A stretch of DNA of 64,000 nt from Coriolopsis trogii (lineage: Eukaryota > Basidiomycota > Agaricomycetes > Polyporales > Polyporaceae): NCBI GenBank assembly GCA_020543525.1, contig JAHYIO010000033.1:2914001-2978000 (forward strand). Reading direction: 5' to 3'. The position numbers and the translations under genes were made by a program. The notes beneath the pieces were generated by a model that was not told where the DNA came from, did no database searches, and saw only the letters and a list, made by a program, of their open reading frames with translations. Below, piece after piece: positions 11,669 to 21,870 of the stretch; within the stretch, counting starts at the first letter, position 1, and each line of letters opens with the position of its first letter.

Positions 11669-12880
11669 ATGACGTTCCCATCTGCGATCCACCCTCGTAT
11701 TGCCATCATTGGCGGAGGCCCCGCCGGCCTCACCCTCCTACTCAACCTCCACCACCGTGGCATTCCCGCTACGTTGTACGAGCGCGAAGATGGCTACGCC
11801 AGCCGTAAGCATCTCGGAGGCATGCTCGACCTCGGGTGGCTGAGCGGACAACTCGCCCTCCGCGAGGCCGGCCTGCAGGAAACGTTCATCAAGAACTCTC
11901 GGTTCGAAGCTCAGGAGCTCAAGCTGAGCGACGGCCATGGGAACGTCCTTCTCCACGCGCCCGCCGACCTCACGTTGAAGCCCGAGGACGCGCGCCCGGA
12001 GATTGACCGCAGCGTGCTTCGTAGGATCATCCTGGATGCCGTCCCCGAAGAATCCGTGAAATGGGGTCACGCACTCGCTTCGGCGCGATCCCTCGGTGAC
12101 GGAACGCACGAGCTCACCTTCACGAACGGCACCACCACTGTCTGCGACATCCTCGTCGGTGCAGACGGAGCGTTCTCCCGTGTCCGCCCGCTCGTCTCGT
12201 CTGTGACGCCTCTCTACCACGAAATCAACGGTGCGGAGGTTTCTCTGACCCCTGAAGTCGCTGCTAGCCCCGACATGCAGGACGTTGCAGATGCCGTCGG
12301 ACAGGGTAGTATGTACGCCGCGCAGGGAGGGAAAGGCTTCATCTGCCAGCACAACGGCTCCGGGCGCATCCGTGCGTACGCCTGGTTCCGCAGCCCACTC
12401 GACTGGACTCTCCCGAAGGAGCCTGGGGAGGCCCGACGGGTCCTACTGGAGAAGTATGCGGACTGGGCGCCGTGGATGCGCAAGTTGATCGCCAACTGCG
12501 ACGAGGATGCGATCTATCAGCGTCCGCTCTTCTACCTGCCCGTCGGCCTCAAGTGGAAGCACGTACCGGGGGTCACGCTCGTGGGAGATTCTGCTCACCT
12601 GATGAGTCCGTTTGCAGGGGCCGGAGTGAATCTTGGGATGGTCGATGCGCTCGAAGTCGCCATCGTCATCGCAGAAACCATCAAGGACGGCAAGAGCACG
12701 GAGGAGAGGGAGGCTGCTCTAGCGGCATGGGAGGAGGAGATGTTCGAGAAGCGCGGGAAATGGGCCGCCATAGCCATCGAGAACCTCGAAGCGTTCTTCG
12801 ATCCGGTCGGTGCGCCTCAGACGATGGTCGACAACTTTAAATCATTCATAGGTCGCCCGGAGACTAGACGCGAGGGCTGA
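11669..12880 (+). CDS. FAD-dependent monooxygenase (TetX / salicylate hydroxylase-like)
   Basis: Intronless frame of 403 residues. Near the N-terminus it has the dinucleotide-binding motif RIAIIGGGPAGLTLLLNL, then an acidic residue ending the second strand (LYEREDG). The middle has the class A monooxygenase motif ILVGADGAFSRVRP. The C-terminal third carries VTLVGDSAHLMSPFAGAGVN, the GD motif that contacts FAD. These three motifs together define the FAD_binding_3 group of aromatic and antibiotic hydroxylases, which use NAD(P)H and O2. The substrate cannot be read from sequence. Lack of introns is unusual beside its intron-rich neighbours and could reflect retroposition or horizontal acquisition, though such genes are often intron-poor in fungi. 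Confidence 0.9.
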   Translation: MTFPSAIHPRIAIIGGGPAGLTLLLNLHHRGIPATLYEREDGYASRKHLGGMLDLGWLSGQLALREAGLQETFIKNSRFEAQELKLSDGHGNVLLHAPADLTLKPEDARPEIDRSVLRRIILDAVPEESVKWGHALASARSLGDGTHELTFTNGTTTVCDILVGADGAFSRVRPLVSSVTPLYHEINGAEVSLTPEVAASPDMQDVADAVGQGSMYAAQGGKGFICQHNGSGRIRAYAWFRSPLDWTLPKEPGEARRVLLEKYADWAPWMRKLIANCDEDAIYQRPLFYLPVGLKWKHVPGVTLVGDSAHLMSPFAGAGVNLGMVDALEVAIVIAETIKDGKSTEEREAALAAWEEEMFEKRGKWAAIAIENLEAFFDPVGAPQTMVDNFKSFIGRPETRREG

Positions 12881-12949
12881 CGCTTCATGTTTCCCCCAAT
12901 TGTATACGTTGAATATTTGTTGTAGCGGTTCTAGTACATATCGCACATC

Positions 12950-13330
12950 TTAAGAGTTCGAAGTCGGCAAGAGTGAGTGCTCGGCTTATCTGACAACTGT
13001 TGAACAGGTGAGCAAGCCCTCCGATGGAGCGGGCGAACAGGGGCGCCCATATTCGCATGGCGATCTTGGCACGTAGACAACTAGGACTGTGGTGAGTTCT
13101 CGCGTGTAGATATGTGGTTGCACAATACGTGAGAGGGGCGCTGCAAGCGTAGCTCGACGCGTCCTTTGACCCCGCTTGCAAGTAAGTAAGGCCGATACAT
13201 AGTGACGTGTACGCATGCGCGGCAGGAGCGTATAGTGTCGGTGGTCAACACGAAGCTGTCCTCAGGACGTGCTCTGGAGGTTGTCCGCCTCAGGCTGTAC
13301 TAAAACCGAGCTACTGTAGCCGACCTTATA
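12950..13330 (+). pseudogene. Decayed MYND-family copy with internal deletion
   Basis: Three blocks line up, in order, with the intact copies upstream. Near 12967-13078: GKSECSAYLT then, after a frame shift, ERANRGAHIRMAILAR, matching exon 1 of copy 2 (KECSDHLT...LLERANHGDPEAILDLAIR). Near 13110-13200: a decayed exon 2 start, with DNA resembling the GALYVVDAFIDPACD region and a shared gatacatag. At 13213-13320: CAAG...GQHEAVLRTCSGGCP...LKPSYCS, matching the zinc-finger segment of copy 2. About 450 bp between the last two blocks (the core domain) are missing, and stops and frame shifts are present. This is a dead third tandem copy. Confidence 0.75.
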
Positions 13331-13389
13331 AGAGCATGAGTCGCCGCGCAGGGCCATTGTTCACATAGAGCGCCCATTTTGGGTTCTCA

Positions 13390-13630
13390 AACTCTCCCAT
13401 ATGCGCAAGACGAACTTGGGCAGCCCGATTCGGCCACTATGGCGATGCGGAAACCTCTGAAGGCTGAGCATAGCCAGGGAGAAGCTGGCAGTTCCCTACT
13501 AAGCGCCGAGTGAACAGGCTTTCTCGTAGCGGGCGTATCCAGAGCGGCAGTTGTAGGCACAACCACGCAAGATAATTGACTTACCGAGACCACCAGTTCC
13601 GCCAATGATGGTGACAATGTACGTTGTTGT
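13390..13630 (-). pseudogene. Possible NAD(P)-binding (NmrA-like) gene fragment
   Basis: On the minus strand at about 13588-13625 the DNA reads YIVTIIGGTGGLG followed directly by a GTAAGT donor. The peptide is a Rossmann GxxGxxG start typical of NmrA-like proteins. No ATG lies close upstream and the following frame (RELPASPWLCSAFRGF) loses similarity quickly. It is best read as a remnant; a short unknown exon is possible. Confidence 0.35.
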
Positions 13631-14377
13631 CCGCTGCTGAGATTGTCGACTCGAGTAGTATTACAGCTGATGTCGAAACGTTAGACCCCTCTTGGATTTC
13701 TTTCACACACAGCGGACCCGATATTTACCAGGAAGCGACAGGGAACTTGACGTCGGCATCGGCGGCTTGTTGAGAGTCGAGTGGCTGCGACGTCCGCGAA
13801 GCCTCAGGATGGGCCGCCCGATGCCAGCCGACCGCTACCGATCATGCGCCCTCTGTGTAAAAGAAGTCGACGAGGGGTCTATCGTTTTGACATCAGCTGT
13901 AAAGCAAAGCTCTCTGAGCGAGTCTCCTGCTCAACACCATCGCTTACTTATACCACACCCATGTCCCACCACCACGTCGGAGCAAATGCAAGTAATTGGA
14001 TCCGGACATGGCGGTGGGTTCCAAGAGCGGCAGTCCGAGTGGGCGTAATCGTGACTCTTGGAACTCGAAGTCTTTCAGGCTCAATCTGAAGAGGCGTACT
14101 TAGTATTGGAGCCTATTTCAAACTGATTGAAAGAGGCTTGCGTTGCATGAGAATGTCCTCGTATCCCGCTTGCAACGGTAATATAGTCTTGATGACAATG
14201 AGCAAGTTCTGGTTGATTCGAGCAAGCGCCGGAACACGCGGACGCGATCGCGTCGGGCGCTAACGGGAGAGCGCGGCTTAGTCGCGAACGTCACCGACGT
14301 CCTCAGAAAACATATCTTGACCCTCGACCACTTCGTTCCGGCTACAACAACTCTGCTTTCTTTCTCTTGCTCTGTCT

Positions 14378-17300
14378 ATGCTGCGCAAACAGATCGCTCG
14401 TTCAAACATCGCTTTCGCTGCCCAGCGCACGCCCTCGCGCACTCTACCTGCCCTTCCTCGTCGCGCACCCCTTTCTCGCATCTCGCCATGGCCAACATTC
14501 ACATCTACGCGCCCACTCCTGCTCGCTCGCTCATATGCATCAGGGCCTCCAGGAGGTGGTGGAATGGGAGGCTTCCCGGGGTTCAACATGATGGGTCAGC
14601 AGCGCCAGAAAGGTGACGCCCTCAAGGAATTCGTGAGTACTGTCCTCCCTACTTGCATGTCCGTCATTTCTTGCCTCCGTCTCGCTCGGCGGAATTTAAG
14701 TTATGATTGCATGGAGATGCCCAACCTTGTGATTTCTACGCGCCGTGGGTCTTGGGTTCGCATCGTGTCTTCGCGCTCATCCCTCGGTTTTCTGCGTACG
14801 CTGTGACGACGTCGGCCTCGTGCGGGTCTTCACCTTTCACGAGTTGTTGCGCCCACCGCGCACGCAATGCGCTTGCTGTTCTGCGCGCGCGGCGGGTTGC
14901 GGAGACGTTGGCATTGTCGGAGGTCATTATACCTCCTTTTCGTACTCGTCGAGCCAGATACAGTGAGAAGAGGCGGAAACTCCTGAGACGCATGCTCTCG
15001 TGAATGCGGGCTAGGAGTCTTGTTGCATTCCACGTCCTATGTCTAGCGATCATGCACACAGGCAGAGGCCGTGATACAAATCGTCAACCACTTCCCCGAG
15101 TTGGGTGCTAAATGACCTGGGATTCATCCAGAGTGTCAGGCCCCGTGAAAGGCTCCGACTGGTACTTTCGAAGTTGCTGCCCTTCATATGGGGGTTACAT
15201 CATTTCGCTCGTTGGCTTCCTGTTCTCTCCGACAACTTACTGACTTCTGGGTGGTAGAGCGTCGACCTCACTGAGCTTGCCAAGAACGGCAAGCTTGATC
15301 CTACCATCGGCCGAGACGAAGGTAAGCCTTGCGGTATGAGTCTATGACGCTTCCTCGTCGTTACTCACTCGTGTTTCACAGAAATTCGAAGAACCATACA
15401 GAGTAAGCGTAGCTGTACTAAGCCGGGCATCATGTTGTGACTGACTTGTTGTCTAGTCTTGTCTCGTCGGACCAAATCGAACCCGGTGGTAAGTGAACGT
15501 CTTCCTCTGTGTATCACAAGGAAACTGAAGACGTTCCAAGCTCATCGGCCCTCCTGGTGTCGGAAAGACCGCCATCCTCGAAGGGCTCGCTCAACGTATA
15601 GTCGCCAAGGAAGTCCCAGAGGTAAGTGCGACCTTAGTACAATATTGGGTAGGATGCTCACCGATATCCCAAAGTCTCTGCAAAACAAGAGGGTCTTGTC
15701 GATAGACTTGGCGGCTATAATGGCTGGCTCTGGTATCCGCGGGCAGTTCGAAGAGAAGTTCAAAGCACTCATCAAGGACATTGAGGATGAGGTGTGTGCA
15801 TATTGACGATGTACTTCATGAGTGTGTTGCTCACCCGGCATCAGGCCAGGAACGTCATCTGCTTCATTGACGAACTGCGTGAGTGTCATAGATTCGAAAA
15901 CGTCTCGCCTCGGCTCACCTGTCAACAGATACCCTCTTCAACCTTGGAAAGGCTGAAGGCAGCATCGACGCCGGTCAGATGATCAAACCTGCCCTCGCGC
16001 GAGGTTTGCAACTTGTCGGCGCGACCACCCCGGACGAGTACCGTAAAACGATCGGGAAGGATGCTGCGCTGGAGCGTCGATTCCAACCTGTCACGATCGA
16101 CGAACCCACCGTAGAGGCCACCATCTCGATCCTTCGTGGCCTCAAGCCGCGGTATGAGGTGCACCACGGAGTCGGCATCTCCGACAGTGCGCTCGTCACA
16201 GGTCAGTTCCATGTCATCTCCTCGCGTACTCACGCATCTGACAGCCCTCTCTCGCAGCCGCTGTGTACAGTTCGCGCTACATCTCAGACCGATACCTCCC
16301 CGACAAGGCGATCGACCTCGTCGACGAAGCGGCCTCCGCGTTACGTCTCGCTCAAGAGAGCAAGCCCGACGAGCTCGAGGCGCTCGACCGCGAGATCATG
16401 ACGCTCGAGATTGAGCGGGAGTCGCTCAAGAACGAGACGGACGTGTTCAGCGTCGAGCGTCGGGCGAAAGTGGAGGAGACGCTCAAGGAGAAGCGCGAGA
16501 CTGCCGAGCAGCTCACGCAGGTGTGGCTGGCGGAGCGTGCACGGCTGGATAGGATCAAGGAGATCAAGGAGCGTTTGGAAGAGGCCAAGCGGGAGCTCGA
16601 GATTGCACAGAGGCAGGGACAGTACGAGCGTGCTTCGAGGCTGCGGTTCGCGACGATTCCGGAGCTGGAGAAGCAGTTGCCTACTGAGAGCGAGAGGGGG
16701 GAGAGTGAGGACGTGGAGGGGCCGTTGGCGATGTTGCATGATCGTGTTACGAGTGCAGACATTGCGCGGGTCGTGGCCAAGGCGACGGGTATACCTGTGC
16801 AGAGTCTGCTCAAGGGCGAGAGGGAGAAGCTCGTGCATGTACGTGGTTTTGTTCTGGTTGTGTTTCGAAGACTGGGCGCTGACGGTTACGTAGATGGAAG
16901 ATACGTTGAAGAAGAGGGTGGTTGGCCAAGACCATGTAGTTGAGGCCATCAGCGACGCCGTCAGGATCTCGCGTGCGGGTCTGCAAGCCCCCAACCGCCC
17001 TGTCGCGTCTTTCCTCTTCCTCGGACCTACCGGCGTTGGAAAGACAGAGATGTGCAAGGCGCTCGCGGCGTTCTTGTTCAATGACGAACAGAGAGGACTG
17101 TGCGTATCATCACCTGCTGCGCGTACGGAGGCAATGTACTCACGATGTCACAGGATCAACATCAACATGTCCGAGTACCACGACCGGCACACCATCTCTC
17201 GACTCATTGGCGCGGCACCTGGATACGTTGGCTTCGAAGAGGGTGGACAGCTCACAGAAGCTGTTCGTCGCAAGCCTTACGGTACGTCTCAACCCACTTG

Positions 17301-18081
17301 ATCATCTTCGTTTCTATGTTGTGGCTGACAAGGGCTGTGTAGCCGTCATCCTGCTCGACGAGTTGGAGAAGGCGCACAAGGACGTCGCCATGATCCTCCT
17401 CCAGATCCTCGACGAGGGCAGCATCACCGACTCGCAAGGCCGGAAAGTCGACTTCAAGAACACGATCATCTGCCTGACGAGCAACCTCGGGTCGGACATC
17501 CTCGCGCACGCGTCCGCGTCGGACGAGAACGGGGTCGTCACTCCCCAGGCGCGCGACGAGGTGCTCGAGCGCACGGCCGAGTACTTCCCGCCCGAACTCC
17601 TGAATCGCCTCGACTCGATGCTCGTGTTCAACAAGCTATCGAGAGAGTCGATTCTGCAGGTTGTGGATCTCCGCCTGGCTGACGTCGCCGAGCGGTTGAG
17701 GCACCGCCGTATCATGTTGGATGCGGACGCGGGCGCGCGCGAGTGGTTGATGAAGGAGGGGTACTCGGACGTGTATGGTGCGCGTGCGATCGCGCGGATC
17801 GTGCGGACGAAGGTGCTGTTCCCGTTGGCACAGAAGCTGTTGAAGGGGACGATCAGGTGCGTTTTTAGCTTGTCGTCATGGCGTGGTGTGAAGCAAACGG
17901 GATGGGTCTCTGACTGTTGCTTCGCTTTAGGGATGGAGATACTGTTCAGATCCGCGCGTCGGAGGATGGGAAGAGCTTGGAAATCAGGGACAACCATCCT
18001 GCTGACCCTTCTATCGCCGCATCGTCTACCCCCATCGCACCTGTGGAGGATTCTGAAGATACGAACTCGTCGGCGTCATGA
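14378..18081 (+). CDS. HSP78: Mitochondrial HSP78 / ClpB disaggregase
   Basis: Thirteen exons (14378-14632, 15258-15321, 15382-15402, 15457-15488, 15541-15621, 15675-15791, 15845-15878, 15929-16201, 16258-16838, 16894-17099, 17154-17281, 17343-17856, 17931-18081) join in frame to 818 residues. The first 55 residues are rich in Arg, Ser and Ala ([20 protein letters not shown]) and look like a mitochondrial presequence. Next come [20 protein letters not shown], Walker [10 protein letters not shown] and Walker B VICFIDEL (AAA-1), a coiled-coil middle domain (exon 9), then [28 protein letters not shown] and the C-terminal small domain with [11 protein letters not shown] (AAA-2). As in yeast Hsp78 the Clp N-domain is absent. 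The enzyme dissolves aggregates in the mitochondrial matrix with Hsp70. Intron 1 (625 nt) is unusually long; exons 3 and 4 are only 21 and 32 nt. Confidence 0.95.
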
Positions 18082-18275
18082 ATGTGTCAGGCATGGTGCC
18101 CACGACGTGATATATGAGAGCTAGACACTACACTTCTATAATGTAAATTGCATGTACAATGATGACCACCACTCACCTGTATTCTATAGCTACATAACAC
18201 CTTACTTATGTTCCGGCTCGGAATTGAGTTATGGGATTACGTTTCCTGGCTCCCGTTCTTGTGTTAAAGAGATGA

Positions 18276-18336
18276 TGACATATCAAATCCGTGCGTCGGA
18301 GGACAGAAAGACCCTGGGGATTAAGGACAACCGACT
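18276..18336 (+). pseudogene. Stray copy of part of the last HSP78 exon
   Basis: The DNA encodes QIRASEDRKTLGIKDN, which matches [16 protein letters not shown] from the last exon of HSP78 (about 17947-17995), about 330 bp upstream. Similarity at DNA level covers about 55-60 bp (ccg(t/c)gcgtcggagga...ggacaacc) and stops on both sides. It is a truncated tandem duplication or conversion remnant and not a separate gene. Confidence 0.75.
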
Positions 18337-18532
18337 CATCTCTTGTGACGTCCTCCACGCTGATAACACATGTTGAGAATGATGGCAACATGGACCATGC
18401 AGGGATTCATGGAGAGCAACCATCATGATAGAATCTGGACTTGACATATATATATGACCACTGGCTTTTCTTGGAGACTGTGCTATATCACTAAATATTC
18501 TTGATTCCAAACATCATCCCTCACTGCTAACC

Positions 18533-20276
18533 ATGTCCTCCTCTTCGGACATATCCTATAGTATTGACGAGTTTGTGGTTGGGTCAGTCCTCTATAAGCT
18601 TATATTTATGCCAACTCTGACATGCAGTCTAGCATTGTGCTTGATATAACAGCCTATGTCTGTATAGGTATTTACACTTACTGGATGTATAATGCAGAAC
18701 ACAAGGGCTCAACAACACTTTACTCAGCTATACTTATCTATGAACACCTCGTAATCATAGATGAGGAGATTAGTTTATTCTGGAGACAGAAGTTCACAGG
18801 AGCATCAGTACTATTTCTCTTAAACAGATACTTGGCACTGATGACTCAAATATGGGCCTTGCCAGTATTTGATCATGTTGGTCCTAGCAGTAGGTCTCTC
18901 TTGGTAAGTTGAATTTGTGATAGTTGAGTCAAAGGATAGATAGATTGAGACACTGGTCACCAATGTTACAGCTGTGAGTGCCAACACCTACTAGTATGGT
19001 CAAAGTGATCTCACATGTTCTGATATTCAAATTATAGATGCAAGATTGGGTACTTCATATTACATGCTCTGCAGTGGGTACAATTTGTACCATGGGCAGG
19101 TAAGTCTATATTACTTTGACTTGTTGTAGTAAAAATAATAGTTCTCATATATTTTCCAAGTGTTCTCCAGCATACGGGTCTATGCTTTGTACCCCCAAAG
19201 GGCAGCACTAGCTATTTCAATACTGGTACTATCTGTTACACCATTCATTGGAGCAATTGTGAGTGTGATTCATAGTTATATTGATGGCTATACTATACAA
19301 ACTCATATGAGGTTGTGTGACTACAGATTTACATTCCATGGATCCGATTCTTTATTGGTGACTTGCCACTAGATGGCTTCAATTGTTATGTGGAATATGA
19401 ATTCTCAGCAGCAGCAGAATCTCTGTAAGTGATAACTTGTAACATCTACCCTCTGGACATCGTACTCACTTGATATATCATAGATGTCAGTAACTATGAT
19501 TCTGTTATAAGGATCTTTGTGGTAGAGGCTGATTATGATGTGGCTCAATCAGTGCTTCTTGCTCCACGTGTCTGCCTCATACTTGCTGATTTACTAGCCA
19601 TTCTCATTACCTGGGCCAAGACATATAAAAGTGCTATCAACCATGAACATAGAAATGTACACTTGTTTTCAACAATCCTATGGCAACAAGGTCAGATACA
19701 TAGAATCTGCCTTCCTGATCAATAAATGTTAGGCTGCTGATAGCGCACTCTACAGGCCTGGTCTACTTCATGTGTGTTACAACATACAGTCTGTGGTTAC
19801 TAAGGTCCAGTAACTGAAAGTATCATGTCAGAGCACAATTTGCTATGAATTGCCTGTACCTTATCACAGTGCTACTACCTACGGTGAGTATGCAGATAAG
19901 TAAGCCAGCCAGTTCAGCCTAAACTGAACATATTCTCTACAGTCACTGGTGGACACCGCAGATTGGGAGGCAATGGCACTCTCTCTCAGTCAACTGTGCG
20001 TACCTCATAATCGGCCTCCACGTTTTGGCTCATGACAATGTGGCCATTTACAGGTTTACAACTGTTATGGTCTCTCGCTTTCTTGTGGAGCTTCAACGAG
20101 CACAGCGACGGAGTGCCCTCGTAGACACGCTGTCCATGGCAGATTCCGCAAACTGGGATAGATTGGTAGGATCGCTCGTTATACCCTTACCTGGTCCAGG
20201 AGAGGATATGATGGATGGTGAGGCAGAGATTGTCGAGGGGGAGATGGAGCTATCTGTATTGCACAATCAGGAATAA
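18533..20276 (+). CDS. DUF6533 multi-span membrane protein (AT-rich)
   Basis: A chain of about nine exons starts at ATG 18533 (MSSSSDISYSIDEFVVG). It then gives YEHLVIIDEEISLFW, the hallmark of DUF6533 proteins, and FTGASVLFLLNRYLALMTQI. Further exons carry CKIGYFILHALQWVQFVPWA, VFSSIRVYALYP, membrane segments (ISILVLSVTPFIGAIVSVIH; LLAPRVCLILADLLAILITW), LVYFIAQFAMNCLYLITVLL and the typical end FTTVMVSRFLVELQRAQRRS, stopping at 20276. DUF6533 proteins are seven-span, receptor-like proteins expanded in Agaricomycetes; function is unknown. All exons tested can be joined in frame, so the gene seems intact. Its base composition is clearly more AT-rich (many ATA, TTA and TAT codons) than its neighbours. 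The donor near 18895 is the least certain junction. Confidence 0.8.
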
Positions 20277-20327
20277 TATGATTTTCGCCAGCAACAAGCG
20301 TGGGTCGTTCGTCACTCTTAGTGATTG

Positions 20328-21649
20328 TCATGAACACAAATGGATCACACTCTCGAAGGTCGCGAAGGTCACCATGTTTACCGGAATCGCTCTGCATGAT
20401 CGCGGACGGAGGTCAGCGGAAAGTACCTGGTGAACGATATGAGCGGAGAGCACGGTCACGTACCGAACGAGGGTCGGGGCAAGCCCTCGAAAGAACACAC
20501 CGGCGCCCTCTGCGCGGTAGGACGCGGCGATGGTCGACCACGTCGATCGGTACGGGTTGTCAGGCGCACCCGCCGGGGTGCTCTGCACGCGCGTCTTCAC
20601 GACGTCGAATGGGAAAGTCACAACCCAGCCCGCAACTCCTGCCATACCGCCCGCGGCGAGGAGCGCTGTCCACGAGTGCGCCGCGGCTTCCTCGCCTGGG
20701 GCGTGCGAGAGCGAGGGACGAGGAGAGCGGGGCCAGTAACGGAGCGTGGCTTCGTAGGCGGCGAAGTAGGCTCCGTAGCCGATATCGCGGAGGGCGGTTG
20801 CGGTTATCCCGCGGTAGAAGCCTCGGAGGCCGTATGTGTGCCAGATGTGGCGGATGACGGCGAGGTCGGACGGGGGTGTGGTCGCGGATGCGGAGCGGAG
20901 TAGGGACTGTTGGTGGATCTTGACGAGCTCTGCTGGGGTGGTGATTAGTCTGAGAGAATAGGAGCGTCAGGTCAGATCAAACGAGGCGCAGAATGAGACG
21001 CGTACGAGCATATTATGCCTGTTCCTGCGCCTGCAAGATTTATCTGGGTGAGTGTTGGCGTAGAGGTATCGTTGTCTAGCTGTGCTCGGAGGAGCGAGTG
21101 ATAGGAGGAGAAAACAAGTCCATTCAGCGGGGGTGCGCCGGCCTAGATCGTCACGTTATGGCAATTGAAGAGGGCGAACAGAAATTAGCGAACCTGCATG
21201 TAATCTCCCTCGAGTGCTGGGCAGTACGGCGACGTAGACATACCAAGGGAGCCGCTATGCCACGGTAAAGACCGCGTATTCGTTCCTCGCGGATGATGGT
21301 GAAGAAGGCATGGAGGGTAGAGCGGTACTTGGAAGCCAGGTGAGGGCTCTGAAAGCGCACCTTGACTGGGACAACGTAAGAGTTGGGTCCGCGCGGAGGG
21401 CAGAGAGAAGGCTTGTACGCACCGGTGTCAAAAGGGTACCCAACAATCACAGCCGCCATTCCTGATGTTCGCGACAACTCAGAGCCCTGGGCATGACTGC
21501 TGGTGGGATACGTACCGGCTACAGTGCCCGCGAAGAAATTGAGGGCTGGACTGACTGCCACTGTACTCCCGGGGTCGTTACTCAGAGCACGCCGAATGTG
21601 CAAGGAGAGAAAGTATACCATTGTCTTTCGCGTCTAACGAATCTGACAT
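20328..21649 (-). CDS. Mitochondrial carrier family (SLC25) transporter
   Basis: Seven exons (21619-21649, 21516-21560, 21423-21461, 21244-21365, 21006-21142, 20464-20949, 20328-20391) join to 307 residues, the usual carrier length. Three repeats are visible. Repeat 1: FFAGTVAGMAAVIVGYPFDT then VKVRFQS and REERIRGLYRGIAAPL. Repeat 2: NLAGAGTGIICS, TTPAELVKIHQQS and GLRGFYRGITATALRD. Repeat 3: LLAAGGMAGVAGWVVTFPFD then VVKTRVQS and FFRGLAPTLVRAIP. Px[D/E]xx[K/R] signatures occur in all three (PFDTVK, PAELVK, PFDVVK). The protein exchanges metabolites across the mitochondrial inner membrane. The pattern is closest to the carnitine / basic amino acid carrier branch, but the substrate is inference. 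It is divergently transcribed from ABP1, 221 bp away. Confidence 0.92.
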
Positions 21650-21870
21650 GGCTGCAAAGAGTGTACAACTTGTACAGTGGATGAGGGAAAAGTGAGAGCA
21701 AGGACCGGCGAGGATGGAATGGAGGCCATGGCCAAGACGTGCAAGCGCCGGACGACATCATCGCCCAAGTCCCGCAGTCGTTTGTCCGCTCGGCCACATC
21801 TTGTCTCTCGACCACCATCTGCTCCCCCTTCGCTGCGTCGGTTGTCGACCAGATCTCCAGGCAACACGCC
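21650..21870. promoter_or_regulatory. Shared divergent promoter, carrier / ABP1
   Basis: Only 221 bp separate the two divergent start codons, so both 5' leaders and core promoters must lie here. No clear TATA box was seen. Confidence 0.5.

Noticed and set aside
16341..17081. 246-codon minus-strand frame
   Set aside because: Antisense to HSP78 exons 9 and 10; the real frame shows clear ClpB motifs.
20300..20903. Two overlapping plus-strand frames of 157-185 codons
   Set aside because: Both are antisense to exon 6 of the mitochondrial carrier, whose reading is supported by signature motifs.
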